Shown: one piece after another, positions 9,130 to 18,275 of the stretch
How positions within the stretch are numbered: position 1 is the stretch's first letter
Layout: each line of letters opens with the position of its first letter
NCBI RefSeq assembly: GCF_937898475.1
Contig: NZ_CALEJS010000016.1
Span: forward strand, 496,001-560,000
DNA length: 64,000 nt
Source of the DNA: an uncultured Chitinophaga sp.
Lineage (GTDB): Bacteria; Bacteroidota; Bacteroidia; Chitinophagales; Chitinophagaceae
Direction: 5' to 3'
Translations under genes and position numbers: made by a program
Notes under the pieces: generated by a model
What the model saw: only the letters and a program-made list of their open reading frames with translations
The model's database searches: none
Told to the model about the DNA's origin: nothing

Positions 9130-9891
9130 TTAATGCGGTTTTTCCTCCTTCTTATCCTGCTGGTACCTTTCGAACGACTGCTTGATGTACAGCATCAGGT
9201 CGTAATCCGTGGCCGTTTCAAGGAAATGGTAGCCCGGGCGGTAGTGCAGCATGAAAGAATCCAGCTCGGGGCTTTCGAGCTTCGTCATTTTCTGCACCAG
9301 TTCGGGAGAATAGCGGTAATCTATGAACTTCTCTTTTTCCCAGTACACCAGCTGTTCCCGGAAATGCTCTTTCCGCTTGCGGGTCTTGCTGGGCATCAGG
9401 TAAGTGAGCGCCGTTACGGGGTTGACGGGCAGCGTTGTCAGCACATCTACAGCGCCTGGCTTTTTATAGTTGAAGTACTTGCCGTATTCCCGGCGGGTAG
9501 CAAGTGAATCCTGGTGATAATTACGGCCCCGTATGTTTACCTGCTGCAGGCCGAAGATCCTCTTAGGCATGTATACGTTGATTGCGGTGCTTTCCAAAGG
9601 CGCCACCACTTCTTTCTTATAGTAACTTAACATGGAGAATTCAATGGTATCACCAGGCTGAGCTTCTATTAAAAAACGGCCGCTTTCTGTGCTGACCGTC
9701 CCTGTTTGTGTTCTTTTGTTGATGATCGTGACGGAAGGAAGTCCGGTTCTGGTATCCGCATCGACCACCATACCGGATAATTTCACCTGTATCTGCTGCG
9801 CGCGCAAAGGCTGCAACCCTGCCAGCAGTAACAGGAATAAAGGTAACAGTGCCCCAGCGTATAAAAGCTGTCTATTTTTGGTAATAGGCAT
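9130..9891 (-). CDS. Secreted carboxypeptidase-like regulatory-domain protein
   Basis: 253-residue protein with a signal peptide (MPITKNRQ, then a leucine-rich core ending LQPLRAQQ) and a CarboxypepD_reg-like beta-sandwich (about residues 33-115: KLSGMVVDADTRTGLPSVTI ... GDTIEFSMLSYYKKEVV), the domain that also opens SusC proteins. The C-terminal half (YGKYFNYKKPGAVDVLTTLPVNP onward) is charged, without a recognised domain. Start chosen at the ATG at 9891, directly before the signal peptide; a GTG at 9951 would add 20 residues but crosses a TATATTTG -7-like box. Probably periplasmic or outer-membrane-associated. Convergent with the upstream glycosylase gene, stop codons 11 bp apart. Function unknown. 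Confidence 0.8.
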   Translation of the reverse strand: MPITKNRQLLYAGALLPLFLLLLAGLQPLRAQQIQVKLSGMVVDADTRTGLPSVTIINKRTQTGTVSTESGRFLIEAQPGDTIEFSMLSYYKKEVVAPLESTAINVYMPKRIFGLQQVNIRGRNYHQDSLATRREYGKYFNYKKPGAVDVLTTLPVNPVTALTYLMPSKTRKRKEHFREQLVYWEKEKFIDYRYSPELVQKMTKLESPELDSFMLHYRPGYHFLETATDYDLMLYIKQSFERYQQDKKEEKPH

Positions 9892-9894
9892 CGT

Positions 9895-9902
9895 CAAATA
9901 TA
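9895..9902 (-). promoter_or_regulatory. TATATTTG -7 box touching the start codon
   Basis: A perfect TAnnTTTG box ends 3 nt before the ATG at 9891, so transcription from it would give a leaderless or nearly leaderless mRNA. No good -33 element is visible, so it may be chance. Confidence 0.3.
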
Positions 9903-10224
9903 GCTTTCCCCTCGCAAAAGAAACGTTAAAAATGAACCGGTAAGTGTCCACACATTGCGGATTTAGTCCCCAAATCTACCTGCCCGGGAAATGGTGGCTC
10001 CGGAAATTTCCTATCTTTGGTTATTACTCCGGAATTTTATGCCGCTACATCCATTTTTCTCCGCTTATAGCCACCAGCATACGCCTTATATAAAGGGCGC
10101 AAGTATCCTTATAACCCCGGAACCCCGTACAGTGGCCCACTGGCCCGATGTTTGTTCTACCCCCCCTGACGGACAATGGCAAATAGCCTGTAACACAATA
10201 CTGTACTTAGATTGACCACATGCT

Positions 10225-10668
10225 ATGAAGCATTTTCGTATAATCGAATACGGTAGTTGTGCTTACCGGGACATGGTAACCCTCCGGGATGCAGTATTGC
10301 GCAAACCATTGGGGCTTACATTCACCGAATCCTATCTGCAACAGGAGATCAACGACTGGCTGGTAGGATGTTATTTGACAGAGAACGATCAGGAGTTACT
10401 GGCAGGATGCTGTATACTGACGCCTGTGGACGAAAACACGGTACAGTTAAGGCAAATGGCCGTAGCCCCGGAATATCAGGGCAGGGGGATAGGTCGTGAC
10501 ATCATCTTATTTGCAGAGCAACAAGCAACCAGCAACGGCTTTAGAGAGCTGATGATGCACGCACGTCAAACAGCTGCAGGTTTCTATGAAAAGTTGGGAT
10601 ACGAAATTCACGGAGATGAATTTATGGAAGTAGGCATACCGCACTACGAAATGAGGAAAAAACTGTAA
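10225..10668 (+). CDS. GNAT-family N-acetyltransferase
   Basis: 147-residue single-domain GNAT fold. The acetyl-CoA-binding motif A is clear: VQLRQMAVAPEYQGRGIGRDIILFAE, with QGRGIG as the pyrophosphate loop (residues about 89-94); motif B follows as MMHARQTAAGFYEKLGYE. Closest in style to small ElaA/RimI-like acetyltransferases. Substrate unknown. A TATCTTTG -7-like box lies at 10012-10019, but it would leave a 200-nt leader, so the promoter is uncertain. Followed by susC on the same strand after 72 bp; likely not co-functional. Confidence 0.9.
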   Translation: MKHFRIIEYGSCAYRDMVTLRDAVLRKPLGLTFTESYLQQEINDWLVGCYLTENDQELLAGCCILTPVDENTVQLRQMAVAPEYQGRGIGRDIILFAEQQATSNGFRELMMHARQTAAGFYEKLGYEIHGDEFMEVGIPHYEMRKKL

Positions 10669-10740
10669 CTGTAGTCGCTATATTCAAAGGCTGCCCGGCA
10701 TGCACCACCAAGCTGTGTAATCAAAAATCGCTAACATAAT

Positions 10741-13700
10741 ATGAAAAGCCATGTACTCGCCGGGCTTGGACTGTGCTGCATCTTTTATTGTACTGCCGGC
10801 AGAGCGCAACAGGATACAACTGCGCCGGTACGGAAAGACACAACAGTTCAAAGGGATACTACTGTTACAAAAGACACATCAAAACCTGCTGCTGTTATTG
10901 TTGCTGATACTACAAAGAAACCCGCAACAGATACCAGTAAACAGGCCACAGACACCAGTAAGGCGGCTACCACTGCCGCGGATACCAGTAAGCCTAAACA
11001 GGATACCGGCCTGATCTTACCTCCCGATTCCAATACTGTCAAACAGGAACTTACCAAGTTCACCCTCACCGGAACCGTGCAGGATTCATCGCAGACACCG
11101 ATCCCGGGCGCTAAAGTGCTGAACAAGAAAAGCGGCGAAGCGGTGATGTCCGGACCAGACGGAAAGTTCTCTATCAAAGCCGCAAACAACGACACGATCG
11201 TAGTGTCGGCCGTTACCTTTGGTGAACAGGCTTTACCGGTAAAAGGACGAGAGCCGCTGACGGTCTCGCTTGTCTCTGCTGCTTCGGGACAGAAGACCCT
11301 GTCGGAAGTGGTGGTGACCGCCCTCGGTATTAAAAAGAACCCGAGAGCAGTGGGCTACGCCCTGCAGGAAGTGGGCGGTAATGCGGTACAGGAAGCCAAG
11401 GAAGTGAACTTCGTAAATGCATTGTCTGGTAAAGTAGCTGGTCTGCAGGTAAGCACCAACACCGGCTCTATGGGCGGTTCTACTAAAATGACCATCCGTG
11501 GTAACAAATCCATCCTGGGAGACAATAATGCTTTTATCGTGGTGGACGGTGTGCCCGTACTCAATAACGTGCTCAACGATCCCAACCAGCAACGCGGTGG
11601 CGGCGGTTATGACTACGGCAGTCCTATACAGGATATCAATCCGGAAGACATTGAAAACATCTCCGTACTGAAAGGCGCTGCTGCAACAGCGCTCTACGGC
11701 AGCCGCGGCGCTAATGGCGTATTGCAGATCACCACAAAGAAAAAGACAGATGCGGATGGTGGCATCGGTGTTACCTATAGCCTCAATGCGCAGATTGACC
11801 AGGTGTATAAATTACCTAACTATCAGAACCAATACGGCGGTGGCTATACGGGTTTTGACACCGTGTATTATAACCAGCATCCGGAAGCTTTTCTCAACGA
11901 ACAGAGCGCTACCTACGATGATAACAATGGCAAAGGCCGTTATGACCTGCTGCCGCAATATTATGCAGATGAATCATGGGGTCCCCGGCTGGATGGCCGC
12001 CAGGTGCGCCATTACTGGTCATGGGATAAAGACAAAGGCAATCCGGATTTTGGTAAAACAGCACCCTGGGCGCCACAGCCTAACAACGTGAGAGACTTCT
12101 ACAAAACCGGGACCACCATCACCAATAACATTGCAGTAGGTGGTAGCAGCGATAAAGGCTCCTTCCGCCTGTCTTACGGTAATATGAAACAAACTTTCGT
12201 ACTGCCCAATGCATCACTTACCAGGAACAACGTTTCCTTCAACGGTAACTATGAGCTGTCCAAAAACCTGAACGCGGTAGTATCTGCCAACTATAGCATT
12301 ATAGATGCAAAAGGCCGCCCGGGTACCGGCTTTACTGGTCCTAACCCAACTTTGCAGTTCACCATGTATGGTCAGCGGCAGCTGGATATGGAACGGGCGA
12401 AAGATTATATGTTCCCGGATGGCTCTCAAAAAACCTGGAACCGTAAACTCTGGAATGATCCTACCGTAGCCTTCAGCAACGGCCCGTACTGGAACCGCTA
12501 CCAGGACTATGAAACGGATTCCCGCAACAGGCTCTTCGGCTTTGGCGGACTTGATTACGAGGTTACCAGCTGGCTCAGGTTGAGCGGCCGCGTATTTATG
12601 GACCAGTACAATTCTACGGAAGAAGAAAGGATGGCGCAACAACCTGGCGCTACCGGACTGATTACCGGCTCTTATCTGAAGCGCCTGCGTAGTTCCCGTG
12701 AGATGAACTACCAGCTTACAGCAGACATTAACAAAGAGTTTGGCGACTTCTCACTGGACGCTACCATTGGTGGCAATATCCTGCACAGGAAATGGACAGT
12801 GAACGGCGGACAAACAACCGGTGGTCTGATCATACCGGGTACTTATAACCTGCTGAACTCCGTACAGCCTGCACAGGTATTTGATCAGTTCTACGAAAAG
12901 CAGATCAATTCTGCCTTTGCAACCGCTACCCTCGGTTATAAGAACCTGCTGTTCCTGGATCTTACCGGCCGTAGCGACTGGAGCTCTACCATCAACGTAG
13001 ACAACAACCCGTATTTTTATCCTTCTGCTTCCCTTTCGTTCGTCTTCTCAGATCTGCTGAAATGGAAGTGGCTGAATTACGGAAAGGTAAGGGGTAGTAT
13101 TGCCGCAGTGGGCGCTGATACTGATCCATACCAGGTATATGACGCTTATGCGCTGATACCGCCCTTTGGCACTGACCCGGTGACCAATTTCCTGACTACC
13201 AAGAATAACCTGCTGCTGAAACCGGAACGTACCCGTGAGTATGAATTTGGTACAGAGCTGCGGTTCCTTGATAATCGTATCGGTTTAGATGTAACTTATT
13301 ATAACCGTACTACCAAAGACCAGATCCTTACCTTACCCATCCCTGCGGCTACAGGCTTTACCACCGTTGTAGTGAACGGCGGTAATGTTCGCAACCAGGG
13401 TGTGGAAGTAAGCTTAAACCTGAATCCCATCCGCCTGAAAGGTGGCTTCCGCTGGGATATCAACGCCAACTTTGCCCGCAACCGCAACAAGTTGCTGGAC
13501 ATGAATATAGAACAGTACAATACCAACCTGGACCTACTCTCGCTGGCTACGGACCGGCGTACCAACAAAGTATCCATAGTGGCGTTAGTAGGCCAGTCCT
13601 TGGGAACCATCCTGGGTACCGATTATGTATACGACCAGCAGGGTAGGAAAGTAGTGACAGACCAGGGCTTTTACCAGGTATCCGGCATACAGCCCATCGG

Positions 13701-14238
13701 TAATGTAAATCCTGACTGGATAGGCGGTGTTAACAACACTTTCTCTTATAAAGGCATCTACCTGTCTGCACTGGTAGACATGCAGCACGGTGGACAGTTC
13801 TTCTCTTACACTAACCTGTACGGTAAAAAGTCAGGCCTGCTGGATGTGACCGCTGAAAACGGTATCCGCGAAAATGGCATTGTAGTGCCGGGTGTAACGG
13901 CAGATGGAAAAGAGAATACCGTGAACATTACGGCAAAAGATCACTTCAACCAGAACGGTGGTAATGTGATCAGTAAGGCAGACCTGTATGATGCCAGCTA
14001 CGTATACCTGCGCGAAGTAAAACTAGGATATAATATTCCGGAATCATGGTATAAAAAGATAAGGGCACAAGCCGCCCGTATCTCGCTGTACGGACGTAAC
14101 CTTTGGCTCATTCATTCCAATGCGCCTAATGTAGACCCTTCCAATATTACCAACTCTGCCGGTAATATACAGGGTATTGAAGGGGGCGCATTGCCTTCAC
14201 TGCGCTCTTATGGTGTGAACCTGAATATTTCATTCTAA
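10741..14238 (+). CDS. SusC/RagA-family TonB-dependent outer-membrane transporter
   Basis: 1165-residue outer-membrane importer that forms the barrel of a SusCD complex. After a signal peptide (about residues 1-23) comes an unusual linker (about 24-95) made almost wholly of DTT/DTS-Lys/Ala-Pro repeats; then a CarboxypepD_reg domain (FTLTGTVQDSSQTPIPGAKV), the TonB-box-like SEVVVTALGIKK, the plug (ALSGKVAGLQVSTNTGSMGG, VVDGVPV, ISVLKGAAATALYGSRGANG) and a 22-strand barrel that ends in a C-terminal Phe (LNISF). Followed by susD after 18 nt. No SusE/F, glycoside hydrolase, peptidase or sensor sits nearby, so the ligand cannot be inferred. It belongs to the subset with the extra beta-sandwich domain. 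Confidence 0.96.
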   Translation: MKSHVLAGLGLCCIFYCTAGRAQQDTTAPVRKDTTVQRDTTVTKDTSKPAAVIVADTTKKPATDTSKQATDTSKAATTAADTSKPKQDTGLILPPDSNTVKQELTKFTLTGTVQDSSQTPIPGAKVLNKKSGEAVMSGPDGKFSIKAANNDTIVVSAVTFGEQALPVKGREPLTVSLVSAASGQKTLSEVVVTALGIKKNPRAVGYALQEVGGNAVQEAKEVNFVNALSGKVAGLQVSTNTGSMGGSTKMTIRGNKSILGDNNAFIVVDGVPVLNNVLNDPNQQRGGGGYDYGSPIQDINPEDIENISVLKGAAATALYGSRGANGVLQITTKKKTDADGGIGVTYSLNAQIDQVYKLPNYQNQYGGGYTGFDTVYYNQHPEAFLNEQSATYDDNNGKGRYDLLPQYYADESWGPRLDGRQVRHYWSWDKDKGNPDFGKTAPWAPQPNNVRDFYKTGTTITNNIAVGGSSDKGSFRLSYGNMKQTFVLPNASLTRNNVSFNGNYELSKNLNAVVSANYSIIDAKGRPGTGFTGPNPTLQFTMYGQRQLDMERAKDYMFPDGSQKTWNRKLWNDPTVAFSNGPYWNRYQDYETDSRNRLFGFGGLDYEVTSWLRLSGRVFMDQYNSTEEERMAQQPGATGLITGSYLKRLRSSREMNYQLTADINKEFGDFSLDATIGGNILHRKWTVNGGQTTGGLIIPGTYNLLNSVQPAQVFDQFYEKQINSAFATATLGYKNLLFLDLTGRSDWSSTINVDNNPYFYPSASLSFVFSDLLKWKWLNYGKVRGSIAAVGADTDPYQVYDAYALIPPFGTDPVTNFLTTKNNLLLKPERTREYEFGTELRFLDNRIGLDVTYYNRTTKDQILTLPIPAATGFTTVVVNGGNVRNQGVEVSLNLNPIRLKGGFRWDINANFARNRNKLLDMNIEQYNTNLDLLSLATDRRTNKVSIVALVGQSLGTILGTDYVYDQQGRKVVTDQGFYQVSGIQPIGNVNPDWIGGVNNTFSYKGIYLSALVDMQHGGQFFSYTNLYGKKSGLLDVTAENGIRENGIVVPGVTADGKENTVNITAKDHFNQNGGNVISKADLYDASYVYLREVKLGYNIPESWYKKIRAQAARISLYGRNLWLIHSNAPNVDPSNITNSAGNIQGIEGGALPSLRSYGVNLNISF

Positions 14239-14256
14239 TCAACAAACTCAACGGAA

Positions 14257-15723
14257 ATGCTTACACGAATCTTAAAATATAGTTGTTATATACTGTTAGG
14301 TGGCATGGTAATAACAGGTTGTAAAAAACTGGAAGACATCAATCACGATCCTACCAAACCAACCACCACAGAACCGCAATACCTCCTTACAGGTGCAGAG
14401 AAATCTGCCATGGACATTTTATACGCAGGCCCGCAGAACGGGCGCACCGCCATGGCCTATGCACAATACTGGACCGGTAACGATAAAGCGAACGATGCAC
14501 GCTACCTGCTGGATGAAGGTATCAACGCGCCTATCTGGAACAATCTTTACAGCGTATCGCTGCACAACCTGAACGAGATCATCCGCCTGAACCAGGAAAG
14601 CCCACTGCCGGTGTCTGCTAACCAGATCGCTATTGCGCAGATACTGAAAGCATGGATCTACCAGATACTCACAGATACCTACGGCAACATCCCCTACACA
14701 GATGCGCTGCAGGATGTGAAAAATATCAGGCCCAAATACGATGACGCCCAAACGATCTACAACTCCTTACTGGATACACTGGCACAGCAGGCTGCTGCCC
14801 TTGATCCTGCACAGGGAAGTTTTCCCACCGGCGACGTGATCTTTAAAGGCAATGTAGCTGCCTGGAAAAAACTGGCGCACTCTTTAATGCTTCGCCTGGC
14901 TATTCGTATGGCAGACGCAGATCCGGCTAAAGCAAAAAGCGTGATCGAAGCCAACTGGCAAAACGCTATGACCAGCAATGCCGACAGTGCTGTTTTCAAA
15001 TACCTGAGCGCAGCGCCCAATAAATTCCCTTACAATGAATCTGAAAGGGAACTCTCTGAATTCTTTGTAACGTCTACCCTGGTAGATTACATGGCCAGCG
15101 TAAACGATCCCCGTTTGCCCGTATTTGCACGTCCAACAAAATTGGATACTGTTTACCGCGGACTGGCTTACGGTACCTCAGAAAGCAATCCAAGCCGCCT
15201 GCCACCCTCCGGCTACTCCTACCCGGGCACCAGGATCTATGCCGCAGATATGTCTGGCATACTCATGACCTACCCGGAAGTGGAATTTATACTGGCTGAA
15301 GCGGCAGCGCGGGGTATGGTTGTTGGCGGTGACGCCGCCACCCATTACCAGAATGGTGTAAGGGCTTCACTGGAATTCTGGGGCATTACCAATGCAGATT
15401 CTGTGAATGCCTATTTGCAGCGGGTGCCCTATAACGAAGGCGACTGGAGAAACGTAATAGGCACACAGAAATGGCTGGCGCTGTACCCACAGGGCCTGCA
15501 AGGTTGGTTTGAACGTCTGCGGCTTAACTTCAGTAAACCTAATGGCGACTCCCTGTTCATTGCTCCTGTAGATGGCTCTCTGGATCAGAATGTAACCTTT
15601 GTGCCCTACCGCCTTACCTACCCGGTAAGCGAGCAGCAGCAGAATAACGCCAGCTACCAGGCAGCAGCATCTGCCATTGGCGGCGATACCAAAGGAGTTA
15701 AATTGTGGTGGAATAAACAATAA
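14257..15723 (+). CDS. SusD/RagB-family surface lipoprotein
   Basis: 488-residue substrate-binding lid partner of the adjacent SusC. The lipobox is MVITGC (Cys22), followed by KKLEDINHDPTKP, a typical SusD opening with the lysines after Cys giving a surface-exposed lipoprotein. Helical TPR-like SusD segments are recognisable: AMAYAQYWTGND, NQIAIAQILKAWIYQILTDTYGNIPYTDAL and VEFILAEAAARGMVVGGDAATHYQNGVRASLEFWG. The LTDTYGNIPY motif and overall length suggest the SusD-like_2 branch. Ends in a 3' region with a heptad repeat and a strong terminator, so the susCD pair is a self-contained transcription unit. Confidence 0.95.
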   Translation: MLTRILKYSCYILLGGMVITGCKKLEDINHDPTKPTTTEPQYLLTGAEKSAMDILYAGPQNGRTAMAYAQYWTGNDKANDARYLLDEGINAPIWNNLYSVSLHNLNEIIRLNQESPLPVSANQIAIAQILKAWIYQILTDTYGNIPYTDALQDVKNIRPKYDDAQTIYNSLLDTLAQQAAALDPAQGSFPTGDVIFKGNVAAWKKLAHSLMLRLAIRMADADPAKAKSVIEANWQNAMTSNADSAVFKYLSAAPNKFPYNESERELSEFFVTSTLVDYMASVNDPRLPVFARPTKLDTVYRGLAYGTSESNPSRLPPSGYSYPGTRIYAADMSGILMTYPEVEFILAEAAARGMVVGGDAATHYQNGVRASLEFWGITNADSVNAYLQRVPYNEGDWRNVIGTQKWLALYPQGLQGWFERLRLNFSKPNGDSLFIAPVDGSLDQNVTFVPYRLTYPVSEQQQNNASYQAAASAIGGDTKGVKLWWNKQ

Positions 15724-15790
15724 GTGGCTGTTAGCAGTTTATTATTAAGCAGCCCATGCTGCAGATTGCAAACAGCCAATTATCACTTGG
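15721..15790. repeat. GGCTGTT-family heptad hairpin after susD
   Basis: Starts at the susD TAA. Arms AAGTGGCTGTT (15722-15732) and the region AACAGCC...TATCACTT (15771-15787) are imperfectly complementary with an inner AAGCAGC...GCTGC hairpin. The stretch parses into 7-nt units such as GGCTGTT and AGCAGTT. Confidence 0.45.
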
Positions 15791-15816
15791 GGGCTCTACT
15801 TTAACCTTGAATTGCA

Positions 15817-15852
15817 AAGGCCTTCCTGCTAAAACAGGAAGGCCTTCTTATT
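15817..15852. terminator. Strong terminator after susCD
   Basis: Perfect 12-bp stem AAGGCCTTCCTG (15817-15828) / CAGGAAGGCCTT (15835-15846), 6-nt loop, followed on the plus strand by CTTATTTTC. It lies between susD and the convergent YcxB-like gene and may act in both directions. Confidence 0.85.
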
Positions 15853-15884
15853 TTCGACTGATGCATTAGCAGATCAGTATATGA

Positions 15885-16364
15885 TCAGTTGATTTTTCCC
15901 TTCACCAGCTTACTGAAGTTATTCCGCGCATCTTCGTTTTCAAAAGCGCTGGTAGGGATCAGCAGAAAGGATTTTTTATCCCGGTACAGGAAAAAGAACT
16001 TGCGGGTTTCTACCAGGCGGGAAAAGTTATTCCAGGATAACTGCCGCTGATGATCACTGGCCCGGGTAGATATCAGCAGTCCGTCTTCGGTATATCTCAA
16101 CCGTATCTCGTCTTTAAAAGTAGCTGCTTTATTATAGGTAGATAAGGGTAATACATACCAGAATGCCCATGCGATCAGGGCTGTCATGGCGGCTATGCCA
16201 ACAAGAGCATTCAGCGTTACCACCCGGAAGAAGAATCCGGCCAGCGTGGCCAGGAGTAATATACATAAGGTATTACGGAAGACTTTGATCTCACCCCGTC
16301 TTAAAAAGTGATAGCGTAATGCATTCAATACATCCTCCTTATTATAACTAAACTCTACGTGCAT
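15885..16364 (-). CDS. YcxB-like membrane protein
   Basis: 159-residue protein from the ATG at 16364 (an ATG at 16403 would add 13 residues and abut the upstream stop). It opens with HVEFSYNKEDVLNALRYHFLRR, has two membrane segments (about residues 32-50 and 55-75) and ends in a soluble domain, TYNKAATFKDEIRLRYTEDGLLISTRASD ... LSWNNFSRLVETRKFFFLYRDKKSFLLIPTSAF, which resembles the YcxB C-terminal domain. Function unknown; such proteins are small membrane-anchored PH-like modules. It directly follows a secreted protein gene on the same strand, probably an operon. Confidence 0.75.
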   Translation of the reverse strand: MHVEFSYNKEDVLNALRYHFLRRGEIKVFRNTLCILLLATLAGFFFRVVTLNALVGIAAMTALIAWAFWYVLPLSTYNKAATFKDEIRLRYTEDGLLISTRASDHQRQLSWNNFSRLVETRKFFFLYRDKKSFLLIPTSAFENEDARNNFSKLVKGKIN

Positions 16365-16403
16365 TATGCCAGGCAACAGGTTTTTATGGTCTACGATCAA
16401 CAA

Positions 16404-16910
16404 CTACTTGGGTGTGGCAATGGACATCGGGTTTTCCATATCATCCCGTTCTGTAACAGGGGCATATTTTTTACGGTTGGCAACAGGTTTCTTGATCTTG
16501 TCAAGATCATCCTCGTTCAAGCCTGGAAAATTATTCTTAATGAACTGAAAATATTGCTGCAATGCTTTCGCATCAACTTTAAACGGAAATACCAATGATT
16601 TACCTCCCCCTTTCAGGTAATCATTACTATTGATCCTGGTCTCGTTCTGCAGGTACCATTTATAAAGGTCTACTACTGCATTTTCCAGGGCGCCGTCTTC
16701 TACGGCGCTGTTATCTTCACGGCTCAGCATCCAGACGTATTCTTCTACGCGGCTGGGTTTAACGGTAGTAGTTTTTACAGCAGCCTTGCTTTCACTGGAT
16801 GGCTTTTCCGGATTCTCACATTTCTCATTCTTGTGCCCATCATTATCAGTGGCATATGCTGATGCGGCTGAGGCGATGATCACCATCAGCAGGAACAACA
16901 GCGTTCTCAT
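16404..16910 (-). CDS. Small secreted protein, function unknown
   Basis: 168 residues from the ATG at 16910, which stands right before a signal peptide (MRTLLFLLMVIIASAASAYA); a longer reading to 17000 would put 30 non-signal residues in front. The mature part begins with a charged, disordered stretch (TDNDGHKNEKCENPEKPSSE), then a helical region (VEEYVWMLSREDNSAVEDGALENAVVDLYKWYL; FKVDAKALQQYFQFIKNNFPGLNEDDLDKI). No known domain recognised. Its stop codon is 39 nt before the start of the YcxB-like gene, so the two are probably co-transcribed. Confidence 0.7.
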   Translation of the reverse strand: MRTLLFLLMVIIASAASAYATDNDGHKNEKCENPEKPSSESKAAVKTTTVKPSRVEEYVWMLSREDNSAVEDGALENAVVDLYKWYLQNETRINSNDYLKGGGKSLVFPFKVDAKALQQYFQFIKNNFPGLNEDDLDKIKKPVANRKKYAPVTERDDMENPMSIATPK

Positions 16911-17118
16911 GTGAAGATATTTTTTTGATGTTGGGGAAACAGGAATGCCTTGCATGTTATCCATACATCTTTGAGAAAATATTGGCATGCCTGGCATCAT
17001 ATAGGTAATTTTTCAACTTTAAAAATACAAAATAGAATTAACATATCCCAAAAAACAAAATCGCCCTACCTTTACTATTAACATTATTTAACATAAAAGA
17101 CCACCTTCCATTCTTAAA

Positions 17119-17802
17119 ATGATCCCGGCATTTATCAACTGGAGCAGCGGTAAAGACGCCTGCTTTGCCCTCTGGACCATCCGCCAGCAAGGCATTTACG
17201 ACATCCGTTACCTGTTCACTACCCTCAGCGCCGGCTTTCAGCGGGTATCCATGCACGGTGTGCGCGAAGTCCTGCTCGATGAGCAGGCCAGGCAGTTAGG
17301 CATTCCCCTCAAAAAGGCCTTCCTGCCCGAAAATGCGGCAATGGAAGACTATAACCGCCTGATGCAACAGCAGATGGAGGAGATGCTGGAGGAACATATC
17401 TTCCATGCTGTATTCGGCGATATCTTCCTGGAAGACCTCCGGCAGTACCGGGAGGGGCAACTGGCAGGGGTAGGCATGCAGGGCGTATTTCCTATATGGA
17501 AAATGGACAGCCGTGAACTCCTGCGGCAGATCATTCAGGCTGGCTTTAAGGCTATCGTGGTTTGTGTGAACGCCCGCTACCTCGACGAAAGTTTTGCCGG
17601 CCGTATCATTGATGATCAGTTCCTGGCAGACCTGCCCCCTGGTGTAGACCCCTGCGGGGAGAACGGGGAGTTTCACACCTTCGTATTTGACGGGCCCCTG
17701 TTCAAAGCGCCCGTATCTTTTACCCCCGGCGAAACGGTAGAACGTAGCTATAGCAACGGCAACTGGGATAACCGCTTTTTTTTCAAAGAATTACTACCCT
17801 GA
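17119..17802 (+). CDS. Dph6-like ATP-PPase (diphthine-ammonia ligase family)
   Basis: 227-residue adenine-nucleotide alpha-hydrolase/N-type ATP pyrophosphatase. The PP-loop SSGKDACFAL is near residues 9-18; the family signatures HGVREVLLDEQARQLGIPL, FGDIFLEDLRQYREGQLAGVGMQGVFPIW and the C-terminal CGENGEFHTFVFDGPLF are all present. In eukaryotes and archaea, relatives amidate diphthine on EF2, a modification absent from bacteria, so the bacterial substrate is unknown; some relatives are linked to B12 or tRNA metabolism, and nrdJ (B12-dependent) is the next gene, although that may be coincidence. Monocistronic, convergent with nrdJ. Confidence 0.85.
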   Translation: MIPAFINWSSGKDACFALWTIRQQGIYDIRYLFTTLSAGFQRVSMHGVREVLLDEQARQLGIPLKKAFLPENAAMEDYNRLMQQQMEEMLEEHIFHAVFGDIFLEDLRQYREGQLAGVGMQGVFPIWKMDSRELLRQIIQAGFKAIVVCVNARYLDESFAGRIIDDQFLADLPPGVDPCGENGEFHTFVFDGPLFKAPVSFTPGETVERSYSNGNWDNRFFFKELLP

Positions 17803-17811
17803 TAAAAAAAC

Positions 17812-17838
17812 AAAAGCAATGGATGAACCATTGCTTTC
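17812..17838. terminator. Hairpin terminator, strongest on minus strand
   Basis: Perfect 10-bp stem AAAGCAATGG (17813-17822) / CCATTGCTTT (17828-17837) with a 5-nt loop. Read on the minus strand it is followed by TTTTGTTTTTTTA, a good T-tract; on the plus strand it has none. It could end leftward transcripts from nrdJ. Confidence 0.65.
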
Positions 17839-18133
17839 GAGAGTCATTTACAGTGCATGAAGAGTCATGCTTGTAGAAATATTTGGTTTTTCATAGGACA
17901 GTAACCATAATAAAAATTAATACAATAACAAATATATAAAAAATATATAATGATGTTAGCGTAATGTTAAAGATTTGGAAAAGCTCAAAAACCTGCCTGA
18001 AATATTAGTAAAAAATTAAATAGGAAGCGCCTTTTTAAAAATAATCAAATGAGGTAGGGATGGGAAACAATTAAAAGCTGGCTGTTGGTGATAAGCGGTT
18101 AGTGGCGGTGAGGTGACTTTATATAAAACAGTA

Positions 18134-18155
18134 AGGGCACCTAGAAAGGCGCCCT
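18134..18155. terminator. Hairpin 120 bp after nrdJ
   Basis: Stem AGGGCACC (18134-18141) / GGCGCCCT (18148-18155) with one A-C mismatch and a 6-nt loop. Short T-rich flanks on both sides make it a possible terminator in either direction. Confidence 0.4.
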
Positions 18156-18275
18156 CAATTTGTTACTATCCTATGAAAACCCTATTTGAATACAAATGTA
18201 CGTGCATGTTAATTTTCTTTGAAATTTTCTGCCAAGAATAACAAATCATTAACATGGCCTTGGTTGACAACGCTT

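Larger units (their letters stand above)
17803..18275. other. AT-rich convergent intergenic region
   Basis: Gap of 473 bp between the Dph6-like gene and nrdJ, which converge. It holds two hairpins (annotated separately), an AT-rich stretch around 17880-18050 without any gene-like reading frame, and a weak GGCTGTT heptad stretch at 18073-18115 (for example GGCTGTT, GGTGATA, AGCGGTT). Confidence 0.4.

Noticed and set aside
9991..10215. 74-codon frame before the GNAT gene
   Set aside because: No family signal, unusual composition, no ribosome-binding context; probably leader or intergenic DNA.
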